A stretch of 64,000 bases of DNA, from assembly GCA_965194655.1 (NCBI GenBank), contig OZ239148.1:930001-994000 (forward strand), in the 5' to 3' direction. The translations under genes were made by a program, and so were the position numbers. The notes beneath the pieces were generated by a model, which saw nothing but the letters and a program-made list of their open reading frames with translations, did no database searches and was not told the origin of the DNA. Shown one piece after another: positions 27,585-35,328 of the stretch; position 1 is the stretch's first letter; every line of letters begins with the position of its first letter. Source of the stretch: Hahnella lacustris. Lineage in GTDB: Bacteria > Pseudomonadota > Gammaproteobacteria > Burkholderiales > Burkholderiaceae_A.

Positions 27585-28430
27585 TTATTTCTGTTGGCTT
27601 CCGGCCTGGTGTTGATACACCCGAACGTATTCCACTTCCATGGCAACTGGAAAGATTGAATCGTCAACCGGTCCGCCCAGGTCTCCCCCAATCGCGATGT
27701 TCAGGATGAGAAACTGGGGAGCGTCAAATGGCCACCCCCTTGGTCCCACGTCGGTCTTTGGATAACGCATGAAGGATTGTCCATCTACGCCGAAAGTCAC
27801 GCCATTGGGTGTCCAGTGCATCTGGTAGCGGTGGAAGCGCTGGCACGCGTCTGGCACCCGCGTTGAGCCGCTAAAGGCCTGACCCGCATGTCCCATCGCA
27901 ACGTGCACGGCGCTGGAAGTGTGCTCCGGATTGCTTCCGACATGTTCCATGATGTCCAGCTCGCCGTCGTCTGGCCAGCGCCCCCCCACACCCAGAGTCC
28001 AGATGGCCGGCCAGGTACCCTTACCGCAAGGCATCTTTGCACTCACCTCAAAAAAACCATATGTCCACTGCGCCAATCCACGCGTCAGTAGGCGCGCGGA
28101 GGTGTAGGGCTGCCCCCCCCAGTCTGCAGCTGATTTAAGTGCTTCTTTCCGGGCATGAATCGTGAGTTTTCCATCGCGCACGACCGCATTCTCTAGCCGA
28201 GATTGCGTGTAGTACTGACGCTCATTGTTGTACCAGCCCTCCTTGTTTCGGTGGGTGTCATACGTCCATCGGGTGGGATCCGGCAGGCCAGGCTGATCGA
28301 ACTCGTCTGCCCAGACGAGCCGGTAATGACCAGGGGGCTCAAATGGGCCAGCGGATGCAGTGGAGTGAACAAGGCCGAAGAGGCTCAGAGCCAAGCCAGC
28401 CCTCTGAAGGGCTGTTGTAAGAACGCTCAT
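27585..28430 (-). CDS. GH16 family endo-beta-1,3-glucanase (laminarinase-like), secreted
   Basis: Cleaves beta-1,3 (or mixed 1,3-1,4) glucans with retention. The 281-residue protein has signal peptide MSVLTTALQRAGLALSLFGLV..(to about residue 27) and a single GH16 domain with the active site GELDIMEHVG: E157 nucleophile, D159 assisting, E162 acid/base. The inserted Met between Ile and the second Glu (ExDIxE) is the laminarinase-type bulge. The WYNNERQYYT segment near residue 66 is also typical. ATG at 28430 has AAGGAG nine bases upstream. Last gene of the leftward operon, one base after the ATPase stop. Confidence 0.92.
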   Translation of the reverse strand: MSVLTTALQRAGLALSLFGLVHSTASAGPFEPPGHYRLVWADEFDQPGLPDPTRWTYDTHRNKEGWYNNERQYYTQSRLENAVVRDGKLTIHARKEALKSAADWGGQPYTSARLLTRGLAQWTYGFFEVSAKMPCGKGTWPAIWTLGVGGRWPDDGELDIMEHVGSNPEHTSSAVHVAMGHAGQAFSGSTRVPDACQRFHRYQMHWTPNGVTFGVDGQSFMRYPKTDVGPRGWPFDAPQFLILNIAIGGDLGGPVDDSIFPVAMEVEYVRVYQHQAGSQQK

Positions 28431-28431
28431 G

Positions 28432-29493
28432 TCAGTGGTCTCCTTGCGATGGGGGATCAAACAAAAGGGTGTGTCCGGGATTCAACCCGAGAGTCAATTG
28501 GGCGCCGGAGGAGAGTGGAGCATCGTTCTCCGTGGTCCTCACCCGAAACAACTCGGTGAGCCCGTCGATCTGAAGGTGCAGAATGCTTGACTCTCCCAGG
28601 TGCTCGGCCATGGCCACCCGAGCTGGTATTCCGCCCCCCGTTGGGTTCACCGTTACGTGCTCAGCGCGGACGGCGGCGAGCTGCTCCGATGGCTTCGTCT
28701 TGAGCCCCTGAGTGAGGGCGGCCCATAGTTGCTGGTGGGCTGACGATGCACCCTGGTCGGGGGAGCGCACCACATTGATCTTTGGGGTGCCCAAAAATTC
28801 AGCCACGAAAAGGCTGTTGGGGCGGTTGTAGAGGTCCAGTGGAGATCCCAGTTGCTCAATACGACCGTCTCGCATCACAGCAATTCGGTCGCCAAGCGTC
28901 ATGGCTTCTACCTGGTCATGGGTGACATAGACCATCGTGGTTTTGAGTTCCTGGTGCAGTCTAGCCAGCTCAATTCGCATGTCGGTTCTAAGTGAAGCAT
29001 CCAGGTTGGAGAGCGGCTCGTCGAAGAGGAAAACGCGGGGCTTTCTGACAATGGCTCGCCCAATCGCAACCCGCTGTCGCTGACCTCCAGATAGATGTTT
29101 AGGGTAGCGACCCAGTAACTCGGAGATTCGAAGGGCCTGAGCAGCTTCGTGTACTGCCTGTTCCCGTTCCTTGCGCGCCAAGCCGGCCATCTTCAATGCA
29201 AAACCCATGTTCTCAAACACGGTCATGTGGGGGTAGAGCGCGTAGTTCTGAAAGACCATCGCTGCACCGCGATCAGCGGGGTGAACGTCATTCATCCGCT
29301 CTTCATCGATAAAAAGATCGCCGCCGCTGATGTCCTCAAGCCCCGCAATCATGCGAAGCAGCGTGGACTTTCCACATCCTGAAGGTCCCACCAGAATCAA
29401 GAACTCCCCTTGGTGGATATCGAGATCAATCCCTCGGATGACCTCCTGATGGCCGTAACGCTTCACCAGGCCGCGAAGACTCAGCTGGCCCAT
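28432..29493 (-). CDS. Sugar ABC transporter ATP-binding protein (MalK/UgpC type)
   Basis: Energises the carbohydrate importer encoded upstream. The 353-residue protein has Walker A GPSGCGKSTLL, Q-loop VFQNYALYPHMTV, signature LSGGQRQRVAIGRAIVRKP, Walker B VFLFDEPLSNLDASLR and the H-loop VTHDQVEAM, followed from about residue 235 by an OB-fold regulatory (TOBE) domain, as in MalK. The ATG at 29493 lies 4 bases after the GH1 stop; in-frame codons further up are inside GH1. Confidence 0.93.
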   Translation of the reverse strand: MGQLSLRGLVKRYGHQEVIRGIDLDIHQGEFLILVGPSGCGKSTLLRMIAGLEDISGGDLFIDEERMNDVHPADRGAAMVFQNYALYPHMTVFENMGFALKMAGLARKEREQAVHEAAQALRISELLGRYPKHLSGGQRQRVAIGRAIVRKPRVFLFDEPLSNLDASLRTDMRIELARLHQELKTTMVYVTHDQVEAMTLGDRIAVMRDGRIEQLGSPLDLYNRPNSLFVAEFLGTPKINVVRSPDQGASSAHQQLWAALTQGLKTKPSEQLAAVRAEHVTVNPTGGGIPARVAMAEHLGESSILHLQIDGLTELFRVRTTENDAPLSSGAQLTLGLNPGHTLLFDPPSQGDH

Positions 29494-29497
29494 CACG

Positions 29498-30853
29498 TTA
29501 GGCGCTTCGCTTGGACTGATGAAACACCCGGGCGGACTCAAGAAAGTCCCGGTACCAAATGGCGCTGGTCTTAGGGGTGCGCTTCAGTGTGTTGTAGTCC
29601 ACGTGGACAATTCCAAATCGCTTTTCATAGCCACTGGCCCACTCAAAGTTGTCCATGAGGCTCCAGACCATATAGCCAGTGACACGAACGCCTTGCTCCA
29701 TGGCGTGAGCGACGGCTTGAATATGGGTACGCAGGTAGTCAAGCCTGTCGAGATCGTGCACTTGTCCGTTGACCTGCGGATCTTTGAATGCACCACCGTT
29801 CTCCGTGATGATGATGTCTGGCAGGTTGTAATCTCGATGAAGTAAGAGCAATAGATCGGTGAGGCCCTTGGGGTATACCTCCCAGCCCATCTCGGTGAGA
29901 GGCAGCCCGAGGGATTTGAGATCGACGGGACCACTCGCGCTCGATACCTGGCGGGTGTAGTAGTTCACGCCGAGATAGTCGATGGGGGTGGCAATGATCG
30001 CCATATCTCCCGCCTGGATGACGGGTGCGTCATCACCCAATTCATCGAGCACCTCCTGGGGGTAGTGGCCTTTGAACAGGGGATCCGCATACCAGCGGCG
30101 CCCCTTGGCGTCACCCATATGGGCACTTGCCACATCGGCAGAGGCATTCGATGCCGGCTCAATTGGCGAGAGGTTTAATACGATGCCAAGAGGCAAGCGA
30201 CAGCCAGCCTCACGGAGTGCACGCACGGCCATTCCATGGCTCAACAGCAGGTGATGAGACACCTGTATGGCCACACGACGATCCTGAATACCCGGGGCGA
30301 AGATACCAGTCTCATGCCCGAGCACGGCCATCACCCAGGGCTCATTGTGGGTGGTGATGGCAGCGACTCGGCTGCCCAGCCTTGCATAGACCCCGAGCGC
30401 ATATCCCACAAAGTGATCCACGGTATCGCGAGACGCCCAGCCGCCACGATCCTGCAAGTGTTGAGGGAGGTCCCAATGGTTCAGGGTGAGGTGGGGTTCA
30501 ATGCCGCGTGCACGAAGCCCGTCGACGAGGCGCTCGTAGAAGGAGAGGCCTGATTCGTTCCAGTCCCCCACACCCAGTGGCTGCACACGTGGCCAGGAAA
30601 TGGAGAAGCGATAGGCATTCACGCCAAGTGAGGCGATGAGGTCAAGGTCCTCATCCAAGCGGTGATAGTGGTCGCATGCGATGTCACCATTGCTGTGGTC
30701 TGCAATGGCCCCGGGTTTGCGACAGAAACGATCCCAAATGGACTCTCCTTTGCCGGATTCCTTTGCTGCGCCCTCAATTTGAAACGCACTGGTTGCGACG
30801 CCCCAAATGAACTTTGGCGGAAATTGGGTAGAGAGCTTGAGATCTTCAAACAT
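29498..30853 (-). CDS. GH1 family beta-glucosidase
   Basis: Hydrolyses beta-linked gluco-oligosaccharides, here probably the laminari- or cello-oligosaccharides taken up by the adjoining ABC system. The 451-residue protein has no signal peptide, so it is cytoplasmic. N-terminal FIWGVATSAFQIEGA and the catalytic residues are clear: acid/base E171 in TTHNEPW and nucleophile E351 in IITENGG. MVWSLMDNFEWASGYEKRFG near the C-terminus is the aglycone-site signature. It lies between the permease and ATPase genes. Confidence 0.95.
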   Translation of the reverse strand: MFEDLKLSTQFPPKFIWGVATSAFQIEGAAKESGKGESIWDRFCRKPGAIADHSNGDIACDHYHRLDEDLDLIASLGVNAYRFSISWPRVQPLGVGDWNESGLSFYERLVDGLRARGIEPHLTLNHWDLPQHLQDRGGWASRDTVDHFVGYALGVYARLGSRVAAITTHNEPWVMAVLGHETGIFAPGIQDRRVAIQVSHHLLLSHGMAVRALREAGCRLPLGIVLNLSPIEPASNASADVASAHMGDAKGRRWYADPLFKGHYPQEVLDELGDDAPVIQAGDMAIIATPIDYLGVNYYTRQVSSASGPVDLKSLGLPLTEMGWEVYPKGLTDLLLLLHRDYNLPDIIITENGGAFKDPQVNGQVHDLDRLDYLRTHIQAVAHAMEQGVRVTGYMVWSLMDNFEWASGYEKRFGIVHVDYNTLKRTPKTSAIWYRDFLESARVFHQSKRSA

Positions 30854-30877
30854 AGTCTGCTTTCAGGGAAATGGGCT

Positions 30878-31702
30878 TCACTTCACGGCGCCCGAGGTTA
30901 AGCCGGCAATCAATTGGCGAGAGAAAATGACGAACAAGATCAGCAGCGGGATAGTGGCAATCGCTGAACCCGCCATAAGGGCGCCCCACTCGGTATTCAC
31001 GGGCGATTGGAGGCTTCTTAACGCCAGCGGCAGGGTGTAATTCTCTACGCTGCGCATCACCACCAGCGGGCTCATGAAGTTATTCCATGACGCAATGAAC
31101 GTCACCAGGCCGAGGGTTCCCAAGGCAGGTCTGAGCAGGGGGATCACAATCCGCCAGAAGATTCCGAATTCTCCGCAGCCATCCATACGGGCAGCCTCAA
31201 TGAGTTCACGAGGTATCGAGGAGATCGCGAACTGGCGCATGAGGAAGATCCCAAAGGCGCTCGCTGCACCTGGGATGTAAAGGGCCCGGTGTTCGTCAAT
31301 CCAGCCGAAGGCGTCCATGATCATAAAAGTGGGAATCATGTTCATGAAGGTGGGCAACAGCATGGTGGACATGACCAGCGCGAACAGTGCCTTCTTGTAG
31401 CGAAACTCCATGAGCGCAAAGGCGTACCCTGCCATGGAGCAAAACAGCAGCGTCAGTGCGGTAGAAGCCAACGCGACGTAAATACTCCAGCCAAGGTTCC
31501 GCCAGAAAGGAAGGCGCTCTGTGAGGATCTCGAGATTCGTCAGAAAGTGTGTGCCAAACCAGTACGGAGGAGGGAGATCAAAAATATCGGCTCGAGAGTG
31601 AGTGGCGAAAACAAACATGAAGTAGAAGGGCGCAAGCATGACCAAGCATCCAACCCCAACCGTGCTGTAGGCACCGGCTTTGGACATGGTTTGAATGTTC
31701 AC
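30878..31702 (-). CDS. Carbohydrate ABC transporter permease (MalG type)
   Basis: Inner-membrane permease of the CUT1 sugar importer family, 274 residues and six helices. The EAA loop that contacts the ATPase is IEAARMDGCGEFGIFWRIVI. The start is a GTG directly after the TAA of the preceding permease gene, with AGGAG eight bases upstream; an ATG five codons in is the alternative. Confidence 0.92.
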   Translation of the reverse strand: MNIQTMSKAGAYSTVGVGCLVMLAPFYFMFVFATHSRADIFDLPPPYWFGTHFLTNLEILTERLPFWRNLGWSIYVALASTALTLLFCSMAGYAFALMEFRYKKALFALVMSTMLLPTFMNMIPTFMIMDAFGWIDEHRALYIPGAASAFGIFLMRQFAISSIPRELIEAARMDGCGEFGIFWRIVIPLLRPALGTLGLVTFIASWNNFMSPLVVMRSVENYTLPLALRSLQSPVNTEWGALMAGSAIATIPLLILFVIFSRQLIAGLTSGAVK

Positions 31703-32629
31703 TTAGTGGGCTCCTCGTGCGGGCTGATCGTCTCGGTCGCGAAACGCGCGACTTATCAGGTAGGTCAACCCCGCCACCACCAAGAAGAGCAACCAAGACA
31801 TGGCACTGGCTCCACCAAAGTCATTGAAGTCAAAGGCCATGCGATAGAGGTACAAAGCGGCAGTCATTCCGGCTTGGTCGGAGCCGCCACTGCCACCCGT
31901 CAAAATGAAGGGCTCCTCAAAGAGCTGTAATCCGCCGATGAGGCTCAAGGTTAAACCGAAGAACATCATCGGCTTTAGGCTCGGGATGGTGATGTACCAG
32001 AACTGTTGCCACGAGGATGCACCATCGATGGTCGCTGCCTCGTAGAGATCTCGAGGGATGGACTGAAGCGCAGCCAAGTAAAGCACTACGTTGAAGCCGA
32101 CAAATCGCCAGAACACCACAAAGGCGATTGCGGGCTTGATGGTGCTCGGGTCGTTCAACCAGTCGATAGGCGGGATTCCCATCACCGACCGCAAGGCGCT
32201 ATTGATCATGCCGAATTCAGTCGAAAAGAGCGCGCTGAACATGATGGAGATGGCTACCGTGGAAGTGATGTAGGGCACGAAGTAGGCCGCCATAACACCA
32301 TTTCGGAGTCGTCGAAAAGCGGAGTGAATGAAGACGGCTAATGGGATCGCCACCAGGTGCTGTGGAACCCCCGAAGCGACCGCGAGCCAGGCAGTATTTC
32401 CGAGTGACTTCCAGAACCATTCGTCTTGGATGGAGAACAGGAAGTTCTCCCAGCCGACAAACTCCATATAGGCGAGGCCGCTGGTGGGCTCCCACGACTG
32501 GAAAGCTAGGTAGAGCGAGAAAAGAAGCGGAAACAGCCCAAAAACCATGAACAGAATCAGAAAGGGGCTGATAAATACGTACGGGGCTACCCTCGGAGAC
32601 AGTCGAATCTGGCGTCGGGTGATATTCAT
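31703..32629 (-). CDS. Carbohydrate ABC transporter permease (MalF type)
   Basis: Partner permease of the same importer, 308 residues with six helices. N-terminal YVFISPFLILFMVFGLFPLL is typical of this half, and the EAA loop reads YEAATIDGASSWQQFWYITI. It starts 2 bases after the solute-binding protein stop. Confidence 0.92.
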   Translation of the reverse strand: MNITRRQIRLSPRVAPYVFISPFLILFMVFGLFPLLFSLYLAFQSWEPTSGLAYMEFVGWENFLFSIQDEWFWKSLGNTAWLAVASGVPQHLVAIPLAVFIHSAFRRLRNGVMAAYFVPYITSTVAISIMFSALFSTEFGMINSALRSVMGIPPIDWLNDPSTIKPAIAFVVFWRFVGFNVVLYLAALQSIPRDLYEAATIDGASSWQQFWYITIPSLKPMMFFGLTLSLIGGLQLFEEPFILTGGSGGSDQAGMTAALYLYRMAFDFNDFGGASAMSWLLFLVVAGLTYLISRAFRDRDDQPARGAH

Positions 32630-32631
32630 GT

Positions 32632-33918
32632 CTAGCGCCTTGCCCTTCGCTCAATCAGTCTTTGCGCATCGGCCAGAGCCCTGTCAATGCTCTTGCGATT
32701 CCCCAACACGTTGTCGAGCTCAATGTTGATGACTTCCTCTGCAAACTTCGACTGTTTGTGGACTTGAGTTGCTGTGATTTGGCGGGCCGCATCCCGCCAG
32801 AGGAGTCGGGCTGGCTGGCCGCCCAGAAAATCAATCGGCGCTTCGAAGAAAGGGTCTCGGTGGGTTTCAGCCAGCGCGGGAAAAGCGTCTTGAGACTTAA
32901 AGGCCTCGAGCTGCAGTTGTGCATCCAAGGTCAGCATTTGAATAAAGGCCCAGGCAAGCAACTTATTTTGTTCTTGGGCCCGTCTGGGGATGGCATAGAA
33001 GGTGCCGCCATAGTCCACGAAAGTGCGTTCGGGCAGGTGCCCCACTCGCCAGAGTCCCTTCGTAGAGGGCGCAACCCAGTTCGACATCTGGCCGACCATC
33101 CACGCTCCCGTGAGGTCGGTCGCAATGGTGCCTCTTCGAAACCCCTCAGCCCACTCGTTTGACCATGAATTGACGCGGGCGTCCAGCCCGAGGCGGCGTA
33201 CCTCTCGAGCGAGCTCAAAGGCCCGCCGAAACCGAGGGGACTCGACGTTGGCTTGAGACTGAGCGTCAAAATACAGCCCGTCGCCGGGCTGAAGGCCAAC
33301 CCTGATGAGAATGTCCTTGACCGTTCGCGCGTTGCCGACCAAAAAGGCGCCTGTGGACCCCTTGATCCGTCGGCCAGCGGCTACATAGCCCTCCCATGTG
33401 TTTGAGAGATCGGCAGGTGTGAGGCCTGATCTTCTGAGCAGGTCCTGTCTGTAGAGCATGGTGCCGGGGCCAATATCTGTGGGAACGGCAATCCGTTCAT
33501 TGCGGTGATTCAGGGTCTGTCCGTAGGCGTACGGCACAAACCGGTCCGCAAGCGCATCGATGTTGTAGGGGGGCTTCGAGAGGTCTTCAAGTCCATAGCC
33601 GTGGGAGAAGCGCCCCACGTAGCTTGCCTCTAGCGCCATCACATCCGGGAGTCGCACACTCGTCGAGAGCGCGGTGGTCATCGCGGTGTGATGATCGGCA
33701 TATTGACGACTGACCAAGTCAACCTGAACCTGCGGAAAGGCCTCACGGAATCGGGGCAGCGCAGATCTGACAATCTCGTCCACCAAAGGAAATGCTGCAA
33801 CGGTGATGCGTCTGCTCGTAGACCCCTGTGGCCAGGCCTGTGATGCCAGACCAAGCCCGGCTGAACTGGTCAGGCCCATAAAGAGTTGACGTCGCTGTCC
33901 GTGTGGGGTGTGCGTCAT
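32632..33918 (-). CDS. Extracellular solute-binding protein of the sugar importer
   Basis: A 428-residue family-1 (MalE-like) binding protein that delivers sugar to the two permeases. The N-terminus MTHTPHGQRRQLFMGL has an Arg-Arg pair before a hydrophobic stretch, suggesting export (Sec, possibly Tat). Conserved family pieces include the LPDVMALEASYVGRF region and FRRGTIATDLTGAWMVG. It is the first gene of the operon SBP-permease-permease-GH1-ATPase-GH16, with its own promoter and LacI-type operator just upstream. Ligand: inferred beta-gluco-oligosaccharide from GH1 and GH16. Confidence 0.9.
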   Translation of the reverse strand: MTHTPHGQRRQLFMGLTSSAGLGLASQAWPQGSTSRRITVAAFPLVDEIVRSALPRFREAFPQVQVDLVSRQYADHHTAMTTALSTSVRLPDVMALEASYVGRFSHGYGLEDLSKPPYNIDALADRFVPYAYGQTLNHRNERIAVPTDIGPGTMLYRQDLLRRSGLTPADLSNTWEGYVAAGRRIKGSTGAFLVGNARTVKDILIRVGLQPGDGLYFDAQSQANVESPRFRRAFELAREVRRLGLDARVNSWSNEWAEGFRRGTIATDLTGAWMVGQMSNWVAPSTKGLWRVGHLPERTFVDYGGTFYAIPRRAQEQNKLLAWAFIQMLTLDAQLQLEAFKSQDAFPALAETHRDPFFEAPIDFLGGQPARLLWRDAARQITATQVHKQSKFAEEVINIELDNVLGNRKSIDRALADAQRLIERRARR

Positions 33919-33941
33919 TTAGGCCCGTGCAAGACGATTTA

Positions 33942-33955
33942 TGAAAGCGGTTTCA
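33942..33955. promoter_or_regulatory. Predicted LacI-family operator (leftward operon)
   Basis: TGAAAGCGGTTTCA, a 14-bp palindrome with one central-half mismatch. It lies directly downstream of the -10 box of the leftward promoter, covering the expected start point, where binding would block transcription. The same motif occurs twice before the TonB-dependent receptor. Confidence 0.75.
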
Positions 33956-33956
33956 A

Positions 33957-33986
33957 ATTATGCTGACCGCTCGCCGTCACTGTCAA
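33957..33986 (-). promoter_or_regulatory. Sigma-70-type promoter of the leftward sugar operon
   Basis: On the minus strand, a perfect -35 TTGACA (33986-33981) and -10 CATAAT (33962-33957) are separated by 18 bases. The promoter sits in the 86-base gap between the lacI-type stop and the solute-binding protein start. Confidence 0.65.
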
Positions 33987-34004
33987 ATAAGGGATTGCCT
34001 TACC

Positions 34005-35048
34005 TCAGGCGGAGGTCGATTCGCGTGCGATGACCTTGGGACCAGGCAGTTGAAGGCTGGGTTTCTCTCCGCGAAGAAGCCCGAGCATGGCAGAAGCTGC
34101 GCATTGGCCAAGCTCATAAGCAGGGTGGTGAATGGTGCTCAAAGGCGGGGTGCTGTAGCGAGAGATCGAGAGGTCGTCAAAGCCCATGACCGCAACGTCC
34201 CCAGGAATCAGGAGGCCTCGACGGTGGAGTGCAAGGCAGGCGCCAAGAGCCATCTGATCATTGGCTGCAAACAGCGCAGTGAATCGCCGGCGAGTATCGA
34301 GCAGCCGCTCAGTAGCGAGTAGGCCGCTTTCCTCGTGAAACAAACCCTGCCCAATGATTTCTGGGTCGAAGGCAATACCAGCCTCCTCCAGCGCGGACTG
34401 GTAGCCCTTCAGGCGATCGTTTGCATCGGGGTGCTCTGCGTTGCCGGCGATAAAGGCGATGCGCCGATGTCCAAGTGAGATGAGGTGTTGTGTCGCTAAC
34501 CTTGCACCGAGCTGGTTGTCAAAGTGCAAGCAAAAAAGGTTTGGTGCCTTCAGCGATCGTCCTGTGGCAACCACGGGAAGGTGCTTGGCCGTGGCCTTGA
34601 GTGCGGCATCACTCAGCCGGCCTGTCAGCACAATAATTCCGTCGACTCGCCGAGACCGGAGTATGTCTATGCAGCGAGCCTCCTCCGAGGCATTCCAGTG
34701 TCCGCTGACAAAAAGAGGGCTGTATCCGGCTCGATCGAGTTCGTCTTCTATTCCCCGAAGTGCGACACCGTAGAACGGACTGTCGATTGACTGGGTGACC
34801 ACGCCAATGCTGAGTGTGCGGCCACCGGCCAAACCGCGCGCCATGGGATTAGGCACAAACCCGAGCTTCGCGATGGCCTCATGAACCGCTTTACTTTTGC
34901 TTTCATGGACCGCTGCCGTGCCGTTGAGGATTCGCGAGACAGTGCTGGAAGAGACCCCTGCCGCTTTCGCCACCATGGAGAGTGTGACCGGGCCGGTGTC
35001 TTTGGATGACTGGGTAGGGCGAGGAGCGGACGCACGACGATTGGGCAT
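34005..35048 (-). CDS. LacI family transcriptional regulator
   Basis: A 347-residue regulator with N-terminal helix-turn-helix VTLSMVAKAAGVSSSTVSRI (residues about 21-40), hinge NPMARGLAGGRT and a periplasmic-binding-protein-like effector domain (SIGVVTQSIDSPFYGV, VMGFDDLSISRYSTPPLSTI). It lies between the two arms of the beta-glucan locus, and three matching palindromes (33942, 35240, 35275) in the flanking promoter regions are its probable sites. The inducer is presumably a gluco-oligosaccharide or glucose; this is inferred. LacI members usually repress without ligand. Confidence 0.93.
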   Translation of the reverse strand: MPNRRASAPRPTQSSKDTGPVTLSMVAKAAGVSSSTVSRILNGTAAVHESKSKAVHEAIAKLGFVPNPMARGLAGGRTLSIGVVTQSIDSPFYGVALRGIEDELDRAGYSPLFVSGHWNASEEARCIDILRSRRVDGIIVLTGRLSDAALKATAKHLPVVATGRSLKAPNLFCLHFDNQLGARLATQHLISLGHRRIAFIAGNAEHPDANDRLKGYQSALEEAGIAFDPEIIGQGLFHEESGLLATERLLDTRRRFTALFAANDQMALGACLALHRRGLLIPGDVAVMGFDDLSISRYSTPPLSTIHHPAYELGQCAASAMLGLLRGEKPSLQLPGPKVIARESTSA

Positions 35049-35204
35049 GGCTTTGATTTGAGCAGTGGCTGTGATGAGGAGTTTAGGGGTAAACCAGAGC
35101 GCAATGTCGCTTGGTCCTAAACCTTGACCGGCTGGCGCTGGTTCCGGCCATTTTGTTCGAGATGGGGGAATTCAATCTAGGGTTTCTACGGGCGACATAG
35201 GTCC

Positions 35205-35233
35205 TTGTCGAGAGCAGATTTATTTCTTATTCT
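35205..35233 (+). promoter_or_regulatory. Possible promoter of the TonB-receptor operon
   Basis: TTGTCG (35205-35210) and TATTCT (35228-35233) are spaced by 17 bases. The first operator palindrome begins 7 bases after the -10 and would cover the start point. The surrounding 280-base gap between the divergent lacI-type and receptor genes holds only this and the two operators as recognisable signals. Confidence 0.4.
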
Positions 35234-35239
35234 CCATCG

Positions 35240-35253
35240 TGAAAGCGTTTTCA
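35240..35253. promoter_or_regulatory. Predicted LacI-family operator 1 before the receptor
   Basis: TGAAAGCGTTTTCA, one mismatch from the perfect palindrome 35 bases downstream. It overlaps the predicted start point of the receptor transcript. Confidence 0.75.
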
Positions 35254-35274
35254 GAAAACAAGCCCTGAATTTTT

Positions 35275-35288
35275 TGAAAGCGCTTTCA
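35275..35288. promoter_or_regulatory. Predicted LacI-family operator 2 before the receptor
   Basis: TGAAAGCGCTTTCA, a perfect 14-bp palindrome with the central CG typical of LacI-family sites. Centre-to-centre distance to operator 1 is 35 bp, and it lies 40 bases before the receptor start codon, within the 5' untranslated region. Confidence 0.8.
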
Positions 35289-35328
35289 GATTCCTTTAAC
35301 CAATGCATCACTTTCTGGGAGAACCCCC

